A stretch of DNA of 64,000 bases from Cutaneotrichosporon cavernicola (Eukaryota > Basidiomycota > Tremellomycetes > Trichosporonales > Trichosporonaceae): positions 3,224,001 to 3,288,000 of the forward strand of contig NC_083395.1 in the NCBI RefSeq assembly GCF_030864355.1, written 5' to 3'. Every line of letters begins with the position of its first letter. The first letter of the stretch is position 1. This document shows, piece after piece, positions 32,901-41,948 of this stretch. The notes beneath the pieces are model-generated. The model ran no database searches and was not told the origin of the DNA. It saw nothing but the letters and a program-made list of their open reading frames with translations. The position numbers were made by a program, and so were the translations under genes.

Positions 32901-34486
32901 GCGACGGCGACTGGGATGGACTCGGCAGTGAGAGAGGCGTCACGAGGTGTCACGGTAGCCGATATCTGCGTAGCGGTCAGAGTAGCTACCGGAGCCTCTG
33001 GAGCTGCACTGGTCGCCGATACCGGCGTAGCTGTCAGAGTAGCTGCCGGAGCCTCTGGAGATGTACTGACTGCATCGACGTCGCGAGGCGTGTCCACTGC
33101 CCCAGGAGGAGCTGGCACAGGCTCGCTGCGGAAAGCGGCAGCTCCCACGGCAGCTGGTGGAGTGTTCGTGTTCGTGTTCGCAGCCGGCTTGATTGCGAAC
33201 GCTGCAGCACCAAAGGTAGCAGCCGCAGCGGCACCAGCAACAGCGACAGCCGGGACAGCTGGGCCATTTGTCGAAGCGTGGACAGCTACTGCATTCGGAA
33301 TTGCAGTAGACGCGGCACCCCTACTCGCCGGCGCTGCTGTACTCGAGGCACGAGCCACGGTAGCGGGTGCACTAGGTGGTGTCGTCTGCGTACCGTGCCC
33401 GCTCTCATTCTGGAGAAGCTCCTCGTCGGCCTTGGGCGGCGGTTTGCGGCGCAGGGTGCGCGTAACGGGCCGTCCGACGGGGGCGGAGCGATGTCGCGCA
33501 ACACGCTGATCGTTTGCAAGGCCGGGGTTTGCAACACGCTGATCGTTTGCAAGGCCAAGGCCGGGGTTTGCCGCGATCATATCGGCCGGTGCGGGGAGTC
33601 GCGGAGGCAGAGTACGCTCGCCCGTCGCGTGTCGGCTGAGACGCTTGGCACGACGTTCCTCCCCGAGGTTTGGGGAGACGGGAGTGAAGCCGCCATCGAA
33701 CGGGTTGGCCTTTGGCGGTGTCACGTCTCCGTCTCCGTCTTGGGTATTGGGCTTGGTGTGGTTTACGGCGCCAAACTCATCGTACTCACCCCAGCCGCGC
33801 TTGCCGCTGTCGGACGCAAATGACATGCCGCCCTTGACGTCCTTGAGGCTAAGCAGAGGTGGGGGCGGGAGCGGCTCAGGAGTCGGTGGGCGGGCAGGAA
33901 GGCTCTTGAGGCTGAAGCGGCGTTTCTTGGTTTCGCCATGGCTTGCCGCCACGGTGCTGGGTGAGCCAGTGAGTTTGGCGAGGGCGGAAGCGTGTGCAGC
34001 CTCGGCACTCTCGGCACCAGGCGCCTCGGGTGGTGGGGCCGGGGCGAGCCGCGCCGGCATGAAGCTGTATCGTTTCTTCTTTGGCGGCGATTGGGTATCG
34101 CCGAAAGAGTGACGCCTCTCTGAGAGCGGAGCGGTTGCTGGCGAGGTCCAACGGCGGTTGTCCTCATCGCTCGAGTTGTCGAGCGCAGCCTTCGGGTTTG
34201 TCTTGGGTTTCTTTCCACGCCCCCACATACGAACGCTCACGCTCTCCTTGTCGTCGCGAGCTTCAAAGCCGGCTGGGTCGGTCCAACTCGTTGTCCACCG
34301 GCTGCCTAGGCGGTGGGGAATAAGACATTCGGTCGAAGACGACGCCGGGCCCGTCTTGACGGGCGCAGTGGCAACGGCCACCATGGGAATGGCGGCCATG
34401 TCGCTGGGCTGCGTCCAATTTAGCTTGACCGTCGGGTCAATACTTGTTCGCGGGATCGGGGGATTTAGCTCGGCGCCGGTGAGCAA
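29999..34486 (-). CDS. large intrinsically disordered protein with repeated basic-Ser-Phe/Leu motifs
   Basis: A single 4.5 kb exon encodes 1495 residues rich in Pro, Ala, Ser and Thr, with no domain I recognise. Near both ends it carries a recurring motif of basic residues followed by an aromatic or Trp, Ser and Phe/Leu: KKKRYSFMP, KKRRFSLKSLP, RKRFSFRST, KKKKRFSLLP and RRWSFKPSKKARG. These look like basophilic-kinase (PKA/Ypk-type) or 14-3-3 sites. The C-terminus is a short amphipathic basic helix, GGKFMRTLRGLFKH, that could bind membrane. Imperfect internal repeats include NPGLxLANDQRVA and APEAPxATLTAT. No signal peptide or membrane span. An intronless gene of this size is unusual beside multi-exon neighbours. 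It may be a cortical or signalling scaffold; that is inference. Confidence 0.75.
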   Translation of the reverse strand: MLTGAELNPPIPRTSIDPTVKLNWTQPSDMAAIPMVAVATAPVKTGPASSSTECLIPHRLGSRWTTSWTDPAGFEARDDKESVSVRMWGRGKKPKTNPKAALDNSSDEDNRRWTSPATAPLSERRHSFGDTQSPPKKKRYSFMPARLAPAPPPEAPGAESAEAAHASALAKLTGSPSTVAASHGETKKRRFSLKSLPARPPTPEPLPPPPLLSLKDVKGGMSFASDSGKRGWGEYDEFGAVNHTKPNTQDGDGDVTPPKANPFDGGFTPVSPNLGEERRAKRLSRHATGERTLPPRLPAPADMIAANPGLGLANDQRVANPGLANDQRVARHRSAPVGRPVTRTLRRKPPPKADEELLQNESGHGTQTTPPSAPATVARASSTAAPASRGAASTAIPNAVAVHASTNGPAVPAVAVAGAAAAATFGAAAFAIKPAANTNTNTPPAAVGAAAFRSEPVPAPPGAVDTPRDVDAVSTSPEAPAATLTATPVSATSAAPEAPVATLTATQISATVTPRDASLTAESIPVAVAAAPAALPTPEAQHESVAAHTERVISPESPTPQSAATQAGSTQAHVRQSSVSTAESMHTAHSDSSAAVTAPTSPIDATFAPPSTGHTPQPPTSSGWPIFPVVPVTSMPPRSTPASPTLPTEDDVATPRAQADTLTPRAIPHALAVQDSTLVPQPSTEIAPAPTTVAAHMALASAVDTPPRKVLAISPPRRRPIPAAWQSQQSLLVPEEERPSSTTPPATAESGIFPQHRDEFVDARGPEGFAAPTATHVAAVRVATVAAGVATVGAVAAHSKTSSMSSTSTDRIRPSDIAQIPPFSPPRRAVAPMPSEYAYDRPATHARAAESLRARHGLSPEPPEEARHLRVSAYGVPELDFTRTPPPEREHDDEPAETEAHGRSSSEREVLQTPALGEAALSMSSHSGYAQSQYIQPPWPRSRGHSRASSTSRSTTSAASAAPPSVSAFTDRLPRSGHDDGDGDGVEGLLSAQHTGTTKGRESDTPTVESSPRAPSWIDYARPPKVLELEAAVAAAAAASTKPFPNPDQRLFQQDKEMEVARDLDASTTRESPDRATRESRRHGLVSMDGRATNSNANGHGSGREPSLSLQPVFHAPPPPLHSPSAPVPPPKDHFGTYPSGHTYATGGPSVDAASHHDSVGRSPRPQTADTPDTAPRPFGSLGRSSRPNTSGGIASSHPFNSLRSTMPTTQDPVVHSSQAGAGTDAARTTSTDRVTPPTHRATSPFNAAQWAKLQPINSAHASALSRLEGTSAETYSLAHEAHPHPPPPFPGPRATSPEPRKRFSFRSTGGSLREKKKKRFSLLPESKTALDISAPVPASEVPLAADAWPAGGVGSRLSGIVQTPLPPTPAVSSMSVGTPAKLSVHPDTSRHHHNAPDIPERPTSAASRRSRRWSFKPSKKARGPDVDAPPVPALPPVLPLPSSFEEAKDMSLSESPLKAATQRPIPVQHQVEVDESKRKKGGKFMRTLRGLFKH

Positions 34487-35227
34487 ACTGGGTCGACGTT
34501 AACGAGATGCGAGATGAAGATGGGACGAGAGTGAGTGTTAGAAGCAGAGGTGCCAGTGTCAGTTCCGGTGCGGCACATGTCGTGTTGGGAACTGAGTGGG
34601 GGCTGGCAGTGCCTGTTGCAAGGACAAGGTTGCGGGAGAGTGATATCGCGCAATCCTCTTGAAACGCGTGCCTCGCCCTGTTGTCTCGTGTCAGCCAACC
34701 GCTTGCCCAACTCCCCGATATGGTTGCCGAGGGTGGAGCCAACGCAGAGCAGTAAACCACATTGGGTATGCCGGCATGACATTGTCACTTTGGCCGGCCA
34801 ATCACTCCCGCGCGTGGGAATCCAGACGTGCATAGTGGGTGGATTCCAGTTGGGTGGCAAACCACGTTCTGCAGTTTCTGCAGTCAAACGGTCAGCTGCG
34901 GTCAGACTTGGTCTGTCTTCAGAGTAGCTTGTATCTGTGACTCTTGGATGTGTAGTGGATGTTTGGAGTAACGATGGGGAACCCCTGCCAGCCATGCCGG
35001 CCATGCCAGCCCAGCCATGGTCAAACCATGCCGTCAGTCTCCTTTCCTCAATTTGCTTCCGCCATCCCGACTGACCTACATTATTAGCAGTGGCTACCGC
35101 TATTCTGGGTTTGGAATGACCCTCCGCCCCACTCTGTCGGCTGATGGCACCCTCACTTCCGCTTGCCCTGCTCAACCGGCGTAGATGGTCCTTATGCCAT
35201 CATGGATTGCAGAGACGCACGAGCTCC
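34487..35227. other. intergenic region upstream of tRNA-Ala
   Basis: It contains the promoter of the 1495-residue protein gene. The minus-strand frame of 236 codons (34465-35175) lacks any domain or bias and overlaps that promoter; not accepted. Confidence 0.5.
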
Positions 35228-35324
35228 GGGCGTGTAGCTCAGTTGGTAGAGCGTGTCATTAGCATGCGCGCACACAGCGTGCGAGATCTTGACAAGGTCT
35301 TTGGTTCGATTCCTAACCCGTCCA
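35228..35324 (+). tRNA. tRNA-Ala (anticodon AGC), with intron
   Basis: Same mature sequence as the copy at 17659-17750: acceptor GGGCGTG/CCCGTCC, D arm GCTC-AGTTGGTA-GAGC, anticodon stem TGTCA/TGACA with TTAGCAT loop, T loop TTCGATT, discriminator A. G3:U70 is present. The intron of about 24 nt differs in sequence from the other copies. Confidence 0.92.
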
Positions 35325-35681
35325 GCTTTTTTGGGTACCGTTTGTGCAGAGGGTGTTAGTTGCATCTCTGCGGCACGCCGTGAGGATGCTCGCTAGAGAA
35401 GATGACTTGCCGCAGAGTTGGGGCAATGTCGGATCAGAGTAGTCCCGCGCGGGTCATCTCCATTCCTCTACCTCGGGTTTATCGCAGAACATCATGGCGG
35501 CATGAGCAACTCGTACCGCGTATCGTTCGGGAGGCGAGAACGAATCAGCCAGCTGGTCATGTATTTATGTATATTTATGTCTTGGGTCTTGGATGGCAAA
35601 GCTGAAACGGTGCTCAAGTCCGACGCGCCGACGTGACCAAATGGCGAAACCAGTCAATTCAGGGAATTGGATTATCCGACA
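35325..35681. other. spacer between tRNA-Ala and tRNA-Arg
   Basis: No protein or RNA gene recognised. Confidence 0.5.
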
Positions 35682-35771
35682 GCTCCACTGGCCAAGAGGT
35701 AAGGCGTCCGTTTCCTATTTCCATTGTGGAGTTGAGCGGAAGATTCGTGGGTTCGACCCCCACGTGGAGTT
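35682..35771 (+). tRNA. tRNA-Arg (anticodon CCU), with intron
   Basis: Acceptor GCTCCAC pairs with GTGGAGT (one terminal G:U), D arm GCCA-AGAGGTA-AGGC, anticodon stem TCCGT/GCGGA with loop TTCCTA, an intron of about 18 nt after A37, T arm GTGGG-TTCGACC-CCCAC. The variable region is six nt and the discriminator is T, both slightly unusual. The fold as a whole is convincing and the anticodon reads AGG codons. Confidence 0.78.
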
Positions 35772-36094
35772 CATTAGACAGCTTTTTGGACCTCCAGCCG
35801 CTCGTCGAGTAACTCTATACACGTATGAATGAGCCGGGTGGAAGTGGGCTGAGTGTAACTGTATGAAAGCAAGAGTGCGTTCAAGGGCGGCTATGTTGTC
35901 ACTCGTTGCGGTGCGACTCGTGACTCCCAAGGAGGCAAGGCTCGCAGCTCGCAGCTCGCACCACCCACAACGCACGCAGCGACTCTACGACACTCGCTCC
36001 ACTCCACCATACACAGTATCCAGGGCATATGCTACAAGGCGACGTCTAAAGTACATGGGAGATCGCGCGGTCGTCGTCGGATGTGCCGACGTCA
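35772..36094. other. spacer, nothing recognised
   Basis: It lies between the tRNA-Arg gene and the 3' end of the zinc cluster gene. Confidence 0.5.
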
Positions 36095-36972
36095 TTACCA
36101 GAAAAGGTCCGCGCGGCGCTTGCGCTTCGGACCGTCGGGATAGTCATCGCGGGGTGGAGGTGCTGTCCACATCGGCCGCGCCCACTCGGCCTCGGGCCCA
36201 CGGCGAGCCTCTGGTTCGTCTTCGTCAGGAATGGCAGCAGTGACAAGCTGCCAGAGGCTGGGACCCATGGCATTGCGCATCTCGTCCCGGCGGCGCTCGG
36301 GTTGCGGCGGGTCTGGAGCGGGCGAGTGCGTTGTGCTCTGAGTAGATGGGTCGCGGTGGTCATAGTACTCGTACGACGGGGACGGCTCGGCCTCATGAGC
36401 TTCCGCCCCATTGCCGTTGGGAGGGGCTGTTGGGTCTCCTTGCAGGCGACGACAGGCGTCGCGGAACATGAGGACGTCGGCGGGTTGGCGCATGGTGTGC
36501 TCGCCCCACCACTCGTTGCGCTCCCCGCGCTCCATGTTGGCTGTTGGCGCAGGAACAAACGGCCGGGCGAGCTTGGTTGTGAGTGGAGGAACATGACGTA
36601 TGAAGGGGAGACTCACGACGTCGGGGTCGACACGGTCAATGGCCTCCTGAACACCCGGGAGGCTGAGGAGGAACCACAGTGCGTTCTCACACTGCTGCGC
36701 GCGATGCTCGGCGCGGCGCGACATGCCGGCAACAGGGCCGCTGTGTGTCAACTCATGAACAGCGATGGAGAGCGGCTGGATCCAGGAGAAGGCAAGTACG
36801 AGACTCACCGCCGAAGCTGAGGAGGAGGATAGGAGCACTCGCCCTCGAGGTTGAGCTTCTTGCATGTTCCGCACACGGGGCGTTGGTGGTCGCACTGGAG
36901 TCAACTATGAAGCCATTGTTTGCTCACGCGTCTCTTTTTTGCTATACAGCGGTGGCAGGCTCGGTCTGCCAT
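36095..36972 (-). CDS. Zn2Cys6 fungal-type transcription factor, short
   Basis: Exon 1 starts at 36972 with MADRACHRCIAKKRR. After a 33-nt intron (36895-36927), exon 2 continues CDHQRPVCGTCKKLNLEGEC-SYP. Joined, this is a full binuclear zinc cluster, C-x2-C-x6-C-x6-C-x2-C-x7-C, followed by Pro. A further intron (acceptor TTGACACACAG) leads to MSRRAEHRAQQCENALWFLL and LPGVQEAIDRVDPDV. A probable 45-nt in-frame intron (acceptor CCAAG) then leads to ARPFVPAPTANMERGERNEW and an acidic/aromatic region PSYEYYDHRD. The end is basic, GPKRKRRADLFW. There is no fungal_trans middle homology region, so it is a small regulator. The DNA target is unknown. Confidence 0.82.
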
Positions 36973-37234
36973 TGCGTATTCGGGATGGATGAAGGAGGAT
37001 GAGGAGGATTGTGCGGAGTGTAAATGCTCCGCCTGTTGTTCCTCATTCTTCTCCTGTGAATTTGCTCCCGCTTCAACTGGTCTCGTGGTGAAAATAAAAG
37101 TGGCAGCCACATACTTTGGTGACACATTTGTACTAACTATAGGAGATGCATGTAAGCATTACAAGCACCCCGCAGGGCTGGAGGCAGCGTACGCTAATGT
37201 GTTCCTCCATTGCCCAACCTTGAAAGCCGGCCGC

Positions 37235-37646
37235 TTAAGTGCAGGCCTGGCTGAAGAGGCTCCACCAGGGGATGGTCGACCCGCCAGTGGCGGCGCTCCA
37301 GCAGGTGAGGCAGGGGCCGAGCTTGGGCCAAGCGGCCTCAGAGCAAATGGGCTGGAGACAGGTGAGGAACGCGGGCTTGGTGGGGATATCCTTGCAGCTG
37401 TTGTAGACCCTGGTATGATTAGGATGAAGAGGATCTGGAAACTCACGGGAAGAACATGTTGCAGACCGAGGTGCAGGTCGAGGGGAAGGTAGGACCCTGG
37501 CGCGCCTCGTGCTCGACCGCGACAGGCGAGGCGACGGCGACCGTGGCGGCTAGGGTTAGTGGACATGGAGGAGGGAGGGGGTCAAGTTGGTAATGGTAAT
37601 GGAATGAGGACTCACCAGCAATGGCAGTGATAACGGAGAACTTCAT
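37235..37646 (-). CDS. small secreted eight-cysteine protein
   Basis: Three short exons that no single long frame reveals. Exon 1 encodes MKFSVITAIA, continued by exon 2 AATVAVASPVAVEHEARQG, together a signal peptide with a short pro-region. The mature part reads FPSTCTSVCNMFFP, VYNSCKDIPTKPAFLTCLQP, ICSEAAWPKLGPCLTCWSAA and ends SLFSQACT, with eight cysteines in about 70 residues (pattern C-x3-C, then C, C, C, C-x2-C, C). Introns: donor GTGAGTCCTC with acceptor CTAACCCTAG, and donor GTGAGTTTCC with acceptor ATACCAG. Size and cysteines fit a small secreted cysteine-rich protein; it is not a hydrophobin (cysteine pattern differs). Function unknown. Confidence 0.75.
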
Positions 37647-39370
37647 TGTCGTTGTTGTTGTTGGTATTGGTTGGGTTGGGAGTGGCAGTAGTGAAAAGGA
37701 GAGAAGAGTTGGATGTGGATGAGTTGAAGCCAACAGGCGGCCTATTTATTTATTTCAGAGCCAGCCCGTCCAAAGGAGACCGGCCTTGAAGATACGACCT
37801 GTAAACGCGCAATTCTCGCCCATCTCATCCAAGGCCGTGACTCTCTCCCTATCAAGCCTCTAGAACCCTGCATATCACGGCGACTGAACAGGCGTAAACG
37901 CGTGGCGGCATTGTTCCTGCCATCTCGTCGCGTTGCTTCGCACACAACTGGCGTTGATGTCTGTATGCGTGTGTGTGACGAGACGAAATCTCGCGCGTGA
38001 AAAATATGAGATGTGGACGTTCGATCGCGCCCGTGCAGTGGCGTCCAGAAGACAGCTGTGGCGCGTGTGTTTCGCGGCATGTCGTGGCGCGTGTTATGGC
38101 GCCGGCTGCCGAGAAGCCAGCCCTTGGGCACGATGGGTGAGATAGGCGAGTACCCCACAACCACACCCTTGAGCTCTGGCACTCTGCATTTGAGATCATG
38201 TGCGGGGTTGAGTGTCGTGTCGCATTGCACTGCGTCACTGTTTGCCGCTATCAAACCTGCTCCGGACACGGAACGGAGCTGGGAGAGGATGGAGGCGTGC
38301 TGTGCAGGTTATCATATCGCCTGCGCCCCCTGCGTACCCTCGATAACATCTCTGCCGGTGCCCGCGAGCTTAGAGTGTCCCCGAGACATTCACCCCAGGC
38401 CTCAACCCCCGATAGTCCCCAACCCCGTGACACTCCCCGACACACACACACCCAGCCTGTCGATCTCCGGATTGCACGGATGGAGCAACCACCATGACAT
38501 GTGGCGCATTCGCATTCCAGCATTCCAGCATTCCAGCATTCCGGCACTCTACGCTCGAGGCACCCACATGAGTACGCACACACCCCCATCTTGGGCGTCT
38601 CCAAGAGCATCGGGTGAAAGGCAGTCAGTTGTCAGTATGAATAGTCTGTCATTTCGTTTTTCGGTGGGCACGCACCCGGCGCCACAGGGACACATCACCG
38701 ACTGGGTGGCTGGTGGCCGCGGTATGTTGGTTGCCGTTACGGTCTTTCCGGCTGGTATGGTGGTTCTTCCCACCCGCCCATCTGGTTGCTGCGAAACCAT
38801 TAGATCTAGATGTGGGTTGAGTCGGCGCTGTCAACAAAGGGCGGGGGGGCTTTGGCTGCCCGAACCTCGGACGCAGGGTACGGCGGGGGGGGCCGTCGCC
38901 ATATCTGTTACGAGGGTTAGACCATCGATGAGGGGATGTTGAAAATGGATGCAGAAAGGAGGGCGAAGGCTGGACGGCCTTTGTTACGGCATCCCCGGCT
39001 GGTGGGTGGCAGCTGGGTTCACGTGATGCATGTGCTGAAACGGTGGCGATGCAGCGGTCATCGGGGCGTCGGACAGCGCACTGCACCCGATGGCCACTGC
39101 GTGTTGGGGGTTGGGCACAAGAGGTTTGTTACTGTACAACAGGTGGGTCACAGGTGGGACTTTGGGGAATCGAGTTAATCGAGTGATAGGGCCTTATCCT
39201 CTCCATCTCATGCTTCTCCGCCATCAACTCGCCCAACATCTCATGAGCTGCATTTCCTCACATTACGATTACGGTATCTGATTCAATGTCCTGTACAACA
39301 TCTCGCTCGCAGTGTGCATGGTCCTCCGTGTTGCAAAGTCTACCGACTGTGCGCGTGGTTGTGCTGAGCT
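37647..39370. other. 1.7 kb region without supported genes
   Basis: It contains the secreted protein's promoter (an AAATAAATAAAT-type A/T element near 37740). A 309-codon plus-strand frame at 38013-38942 has no domain and is Pro/Arg/Cys-skewed as expected for chance in GC-rich DNA. It also holds the octamer repeat at 38513-38544. Confidence 0.55.
38513..38544. repeat. octamer tandem repeat CATTCCAG, four copies
   Basis: Three perfect copies plus one with a single change (CATTCCGG). A microsatellite-like run in non-coding DNA. Confidence 0.85.
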
Positions 39371-40030
39371 CTACGCCCTGTCGCCAAGACGCGCAAACCG
39401 ACCGCGCCAGCTCGACTGCTTCGCGGGCTGGGGACGGGCAAGCTGGGTCTCCAGCACGGGTGCGTTGTCCTCGTCATCTTCGCTAAGACGTCGGCCGTTG
39501 CCTTTGTTGTCCTTGCTGTACCCGACGAGCGTCGAGGTCGAGGCAGACGAGGCTGCACGTGAAAGTGGGGGCGCCCGTGCGGAGGCTACGTGCTGCTTGG
39601 GGATGTGGACGTGCGGCTCGGGTGCGTACATTGCCTGCGCATACAGAGGTGGTGGTGGGTACTGTTCGCAACCAGGCTGGGTACCGAGGGCTGCATAGCC
39701 TGACTGTGAATAGGGACTCCGGTCCTGGGTAAACGCGTGGGAATGCGCATTGCCGTATCCGCCCGGGCCATAGGCACCGTTCCACTGGTGCGACGCGGCG
39801 GCGGCGCGGCGTCTGCGCTTGATAGCGTAGGCGTAAAACAAGTAGGCGAAGAAAAAGCAGCCCAAAAAGAAGGCAATGAAGAGGAAGACTTCCGAGACGC
39901 GACGGTCGGTCCAGTAGCGCGTGTCGGAAGATGTCGACTGGTCGGAGAGAGAGGAGGGGGGTGGTGTGGTGGTGGTAGGAACGACCTGCGCGCGAGCGAG
40001 GGGGAGTGGGAAGAGGAGGACCGATAGCAT
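39371..40030 (-). CDS. single-pass membrane protein with Ser/Thr stalk, uncharacterised
   Basis: Started at 40030 the protein has a signal peptide, MLSVLLFPLPLARAQ. A short Thr/Pro/Ser stalk (VVPTTTTPPPSSLSDQSTSS) follows, then one transmembrane span (VFLFIAFFLGCFFFAYLFYAYA) and a basic stop-transfer (IKRRRRAAA). The cytoplasmic tail is Gly/Tyr/Pro-rich (AYGPGGYGNAHSH, SQSGYAALGTQPG) and ends WRGRFARLGDRA. No introns. A longer frame begins upstream at 40108 but would mask the signal peptide. It resembles small fungal surface sensors in layout only. Confidence 0.65.
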   Translation of the reverse strand: MLSVLLFPLPLARAQVVPTTTTPPPSSLSDQSTSSDTRYWTDRRVSEVFLFIAFFLGCFFFAYLFYAYAIKRRRRAAAASHQWNGAYGPGGYGNAHSHAFTQDRSPYSQSGYAALGTQPGCEQYPPPPLYAQAMYAPEPHVHIPKQHVASARAPPLSRAASSASTSTLVGYSKDNKGNGRRLSEDDEDNAPVLETQLARPQPAKQSSWRGRFARLGDRA

Positions 40031-40600
40031 GGCCGGAGCTGAGCCTGGGAAGAAGGAGAGGAAGGTGATGCGGATGAGAACGAGATGAAGAGAGCAATGA
40101 GAAGCCAAGCCTGGTAAGAGAGTCGAAAGGTAATATATCTAATGAACCAATACAAATGACGCATTTGCTACCAATACGAAACAGCAAGCTGCAGCAAGGC
40201 CAGATGCATTTCAAGGGAAGCAAGGGAAATGGGCAACTGTATTACGCCACATGGTGATAATCCCTATCATACCCGGGGCTCCATGGGAACTTGTTGATGT
40301 AAGCCCAGGCCCAGAAAAAGGGAATGCGTATGACCCTGGAGGGATCAAACACGAGGCGGAGGCAAATGTCAGGACGTGTGGTCCAGACGACTACAGAATG
40401 ACGTGTCCTGGAAATCAGTGCTCGGGTGTCGTGGACTGCACAGCGTCACGTGACTGGATGATGTCCGGGCCGAGGGCTGCAGTTGAGCAACTTGTAGAAC
40501 AGAGTGTATGCATGTGCTATTCACTGTGGCTCCTCACTCGATACTGCTACTGCTTACTTGCCCTTGAAACTCTACTCACACCATACCAGCACCCACACCC
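40031..40600. other. intergenic region between two minus-strand genes
   Basis: It contains the membrane protein's promoter. No supported gene. Confidence 0.5.
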
Positions 40601-41948
40601 TTAGTAAGTGACCGGCAGGTCGATGATGCCAACGTCACGGTCAAGAGGCGAGTAGTTGATGTCCTCGATCTTGACAGCCGGCTTGAGGTTCGGGAGGCGC
40701 TGGTACAGCGTCGCTGGGGTAAGCCACAATCTTCTCAACTGAATATACTCACAGAACACTGCGGTGAGCTCGGCCTTGGCCAGCAGCTCGGCGATGCAGC
40801 GGTGAGGTCCAAAGCCAAAGCCGAGCGGGTCATCCTTGCCCCACTTGCGGTGGATGTCGAACGTGTCCGGGTTCGGGAAGATGTCAGCGTCGCGGTTAGC
40901 CGAGTAGTTGGAGGCAATGATGCCCTCTCCCTTCTTGATGGCGACACCACCAATGGTAAGGTCCTCAAGAGCGGTACGCTTGATGGCCATGGCGCTGGCG
41001 GTGTGGTAGCGGCACAGCTCCTCGACAAAGTTGCCGGCCAAGCTGGGGTCGGCCTTGAGCGCAGCGAGCTGGTCGGGGTACTGAGCCAGAGTCGCAACGC
41101 CGAGCGCGATCATGTTGACCATGGTAGCGTTACCGGCAACGAGAAGAAGGAAAGCGACCTGCACGGCGTCCTCCTTGGTGAGGTTGCCCTTTGCGACCTG
41201 TTCAACAGCCAGGTGCGAGATGACATCGGTCTTGGGGTCGACGGCGCGCTCGTCCACCAGACGGCCGAGGTAGTCGAGCAAGCCCTTGGCGGCCTCACTC
41301 GCCTCGCGGGCAGTGGAGCTACCGTTGGTGCGGATCGAGTTCTGGGAGGTGAGGAACTCGAGGTCCTTGAACGGCACACCAAGGATGGTGTAGATGACAT
41401 AGGAAGGGACAGGGAGAGCAAACTCCTGCACGAGGTCGACGGGGCCGTGGGGACCGCCCTTCTTGATCATCGAGTCGAGGAGGCTGTCGATCGTCTGCTG
41501 GATGAAGGGGCTAAGCGACTGGACGTACTCGGGCGTAAAGTTGGCTTGGACCATCGAACTGGTGGTCAGCAATCACTTGTCCTTAACAAGGTAAGACTTA
41601 CCGCTGCTGCATGTGCTCCGGGGCGTCCATGTCGACAAACGTGGGCTTGGCCTTGGCTGCGTGCTTGCCGTTTGCGTTCAACTCGGGGAAGCCGGGGTGG
41701 GTGCGGACCTTGCTGAGACGCGGGTCGGTAGCCACCTGCACGAGGTCGCGGTACTTGGTCACAAGCCACGCCTCGCTGTCGTCAAAGAGGCTAATCTTGG
41801 AGACCGGAGCGGTAGCGCGGAGCTGCGCAAACAAGGCAGGCGGCTCCATGCCAGAGGCGCGGGAAAAGGGGAAGCGAGGCGCGGTTGACATGGTGCGAGT
41901 ACAGGAGGAGATTGTGGACTTGAGGTGGGTGGCCTTGAGACGGAACAT
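40601..41948 (-). CDS. cytochrome P450 nitric oxide reductase (P450nor, CYP55 family)
   Basis: This soluble P450 reduces two NO to N2O using NADH directly, in fungal denitrification or NO detoxification. The heme-ligand loop is [11 protein letters not shown]. The I-helix reads [17 protein letters not shown], the CYP55 form lacking the usual acid-Thr pair. The family N-terminus ([20 protein letters not shown]) and the end GIIDLPVTY are also present. Two introns: donor GTAAGTCTTA after MQQR and a 37-nt intron before [15 protein letters not shown]. Two in-frame ATGs are seen. The one at 41948 adds a basic Ser/Thr-rich presequence ([19 protein letters not shown]) that could target mitochondria; the one at 41891 gives the standard cytosolic start MSTAPRFPF. 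Length from the inner start is close to the family norm of about 400. Confidence 0.93.

Noticed and set aside
34465..35175. 236-codon minus-strand frame upstream of the 1495-residue protein
   Set aside because: It overlaps that gene's promoter and start, has no family features and lacks coding character.
38013..38942. 309-codon plus-strand open frame in a gene-poor region
   Set aside because: No domain, Arg/Pro/Cys-skewed composition, crosses the CATTCCAG repeat, no leader or splice signals.
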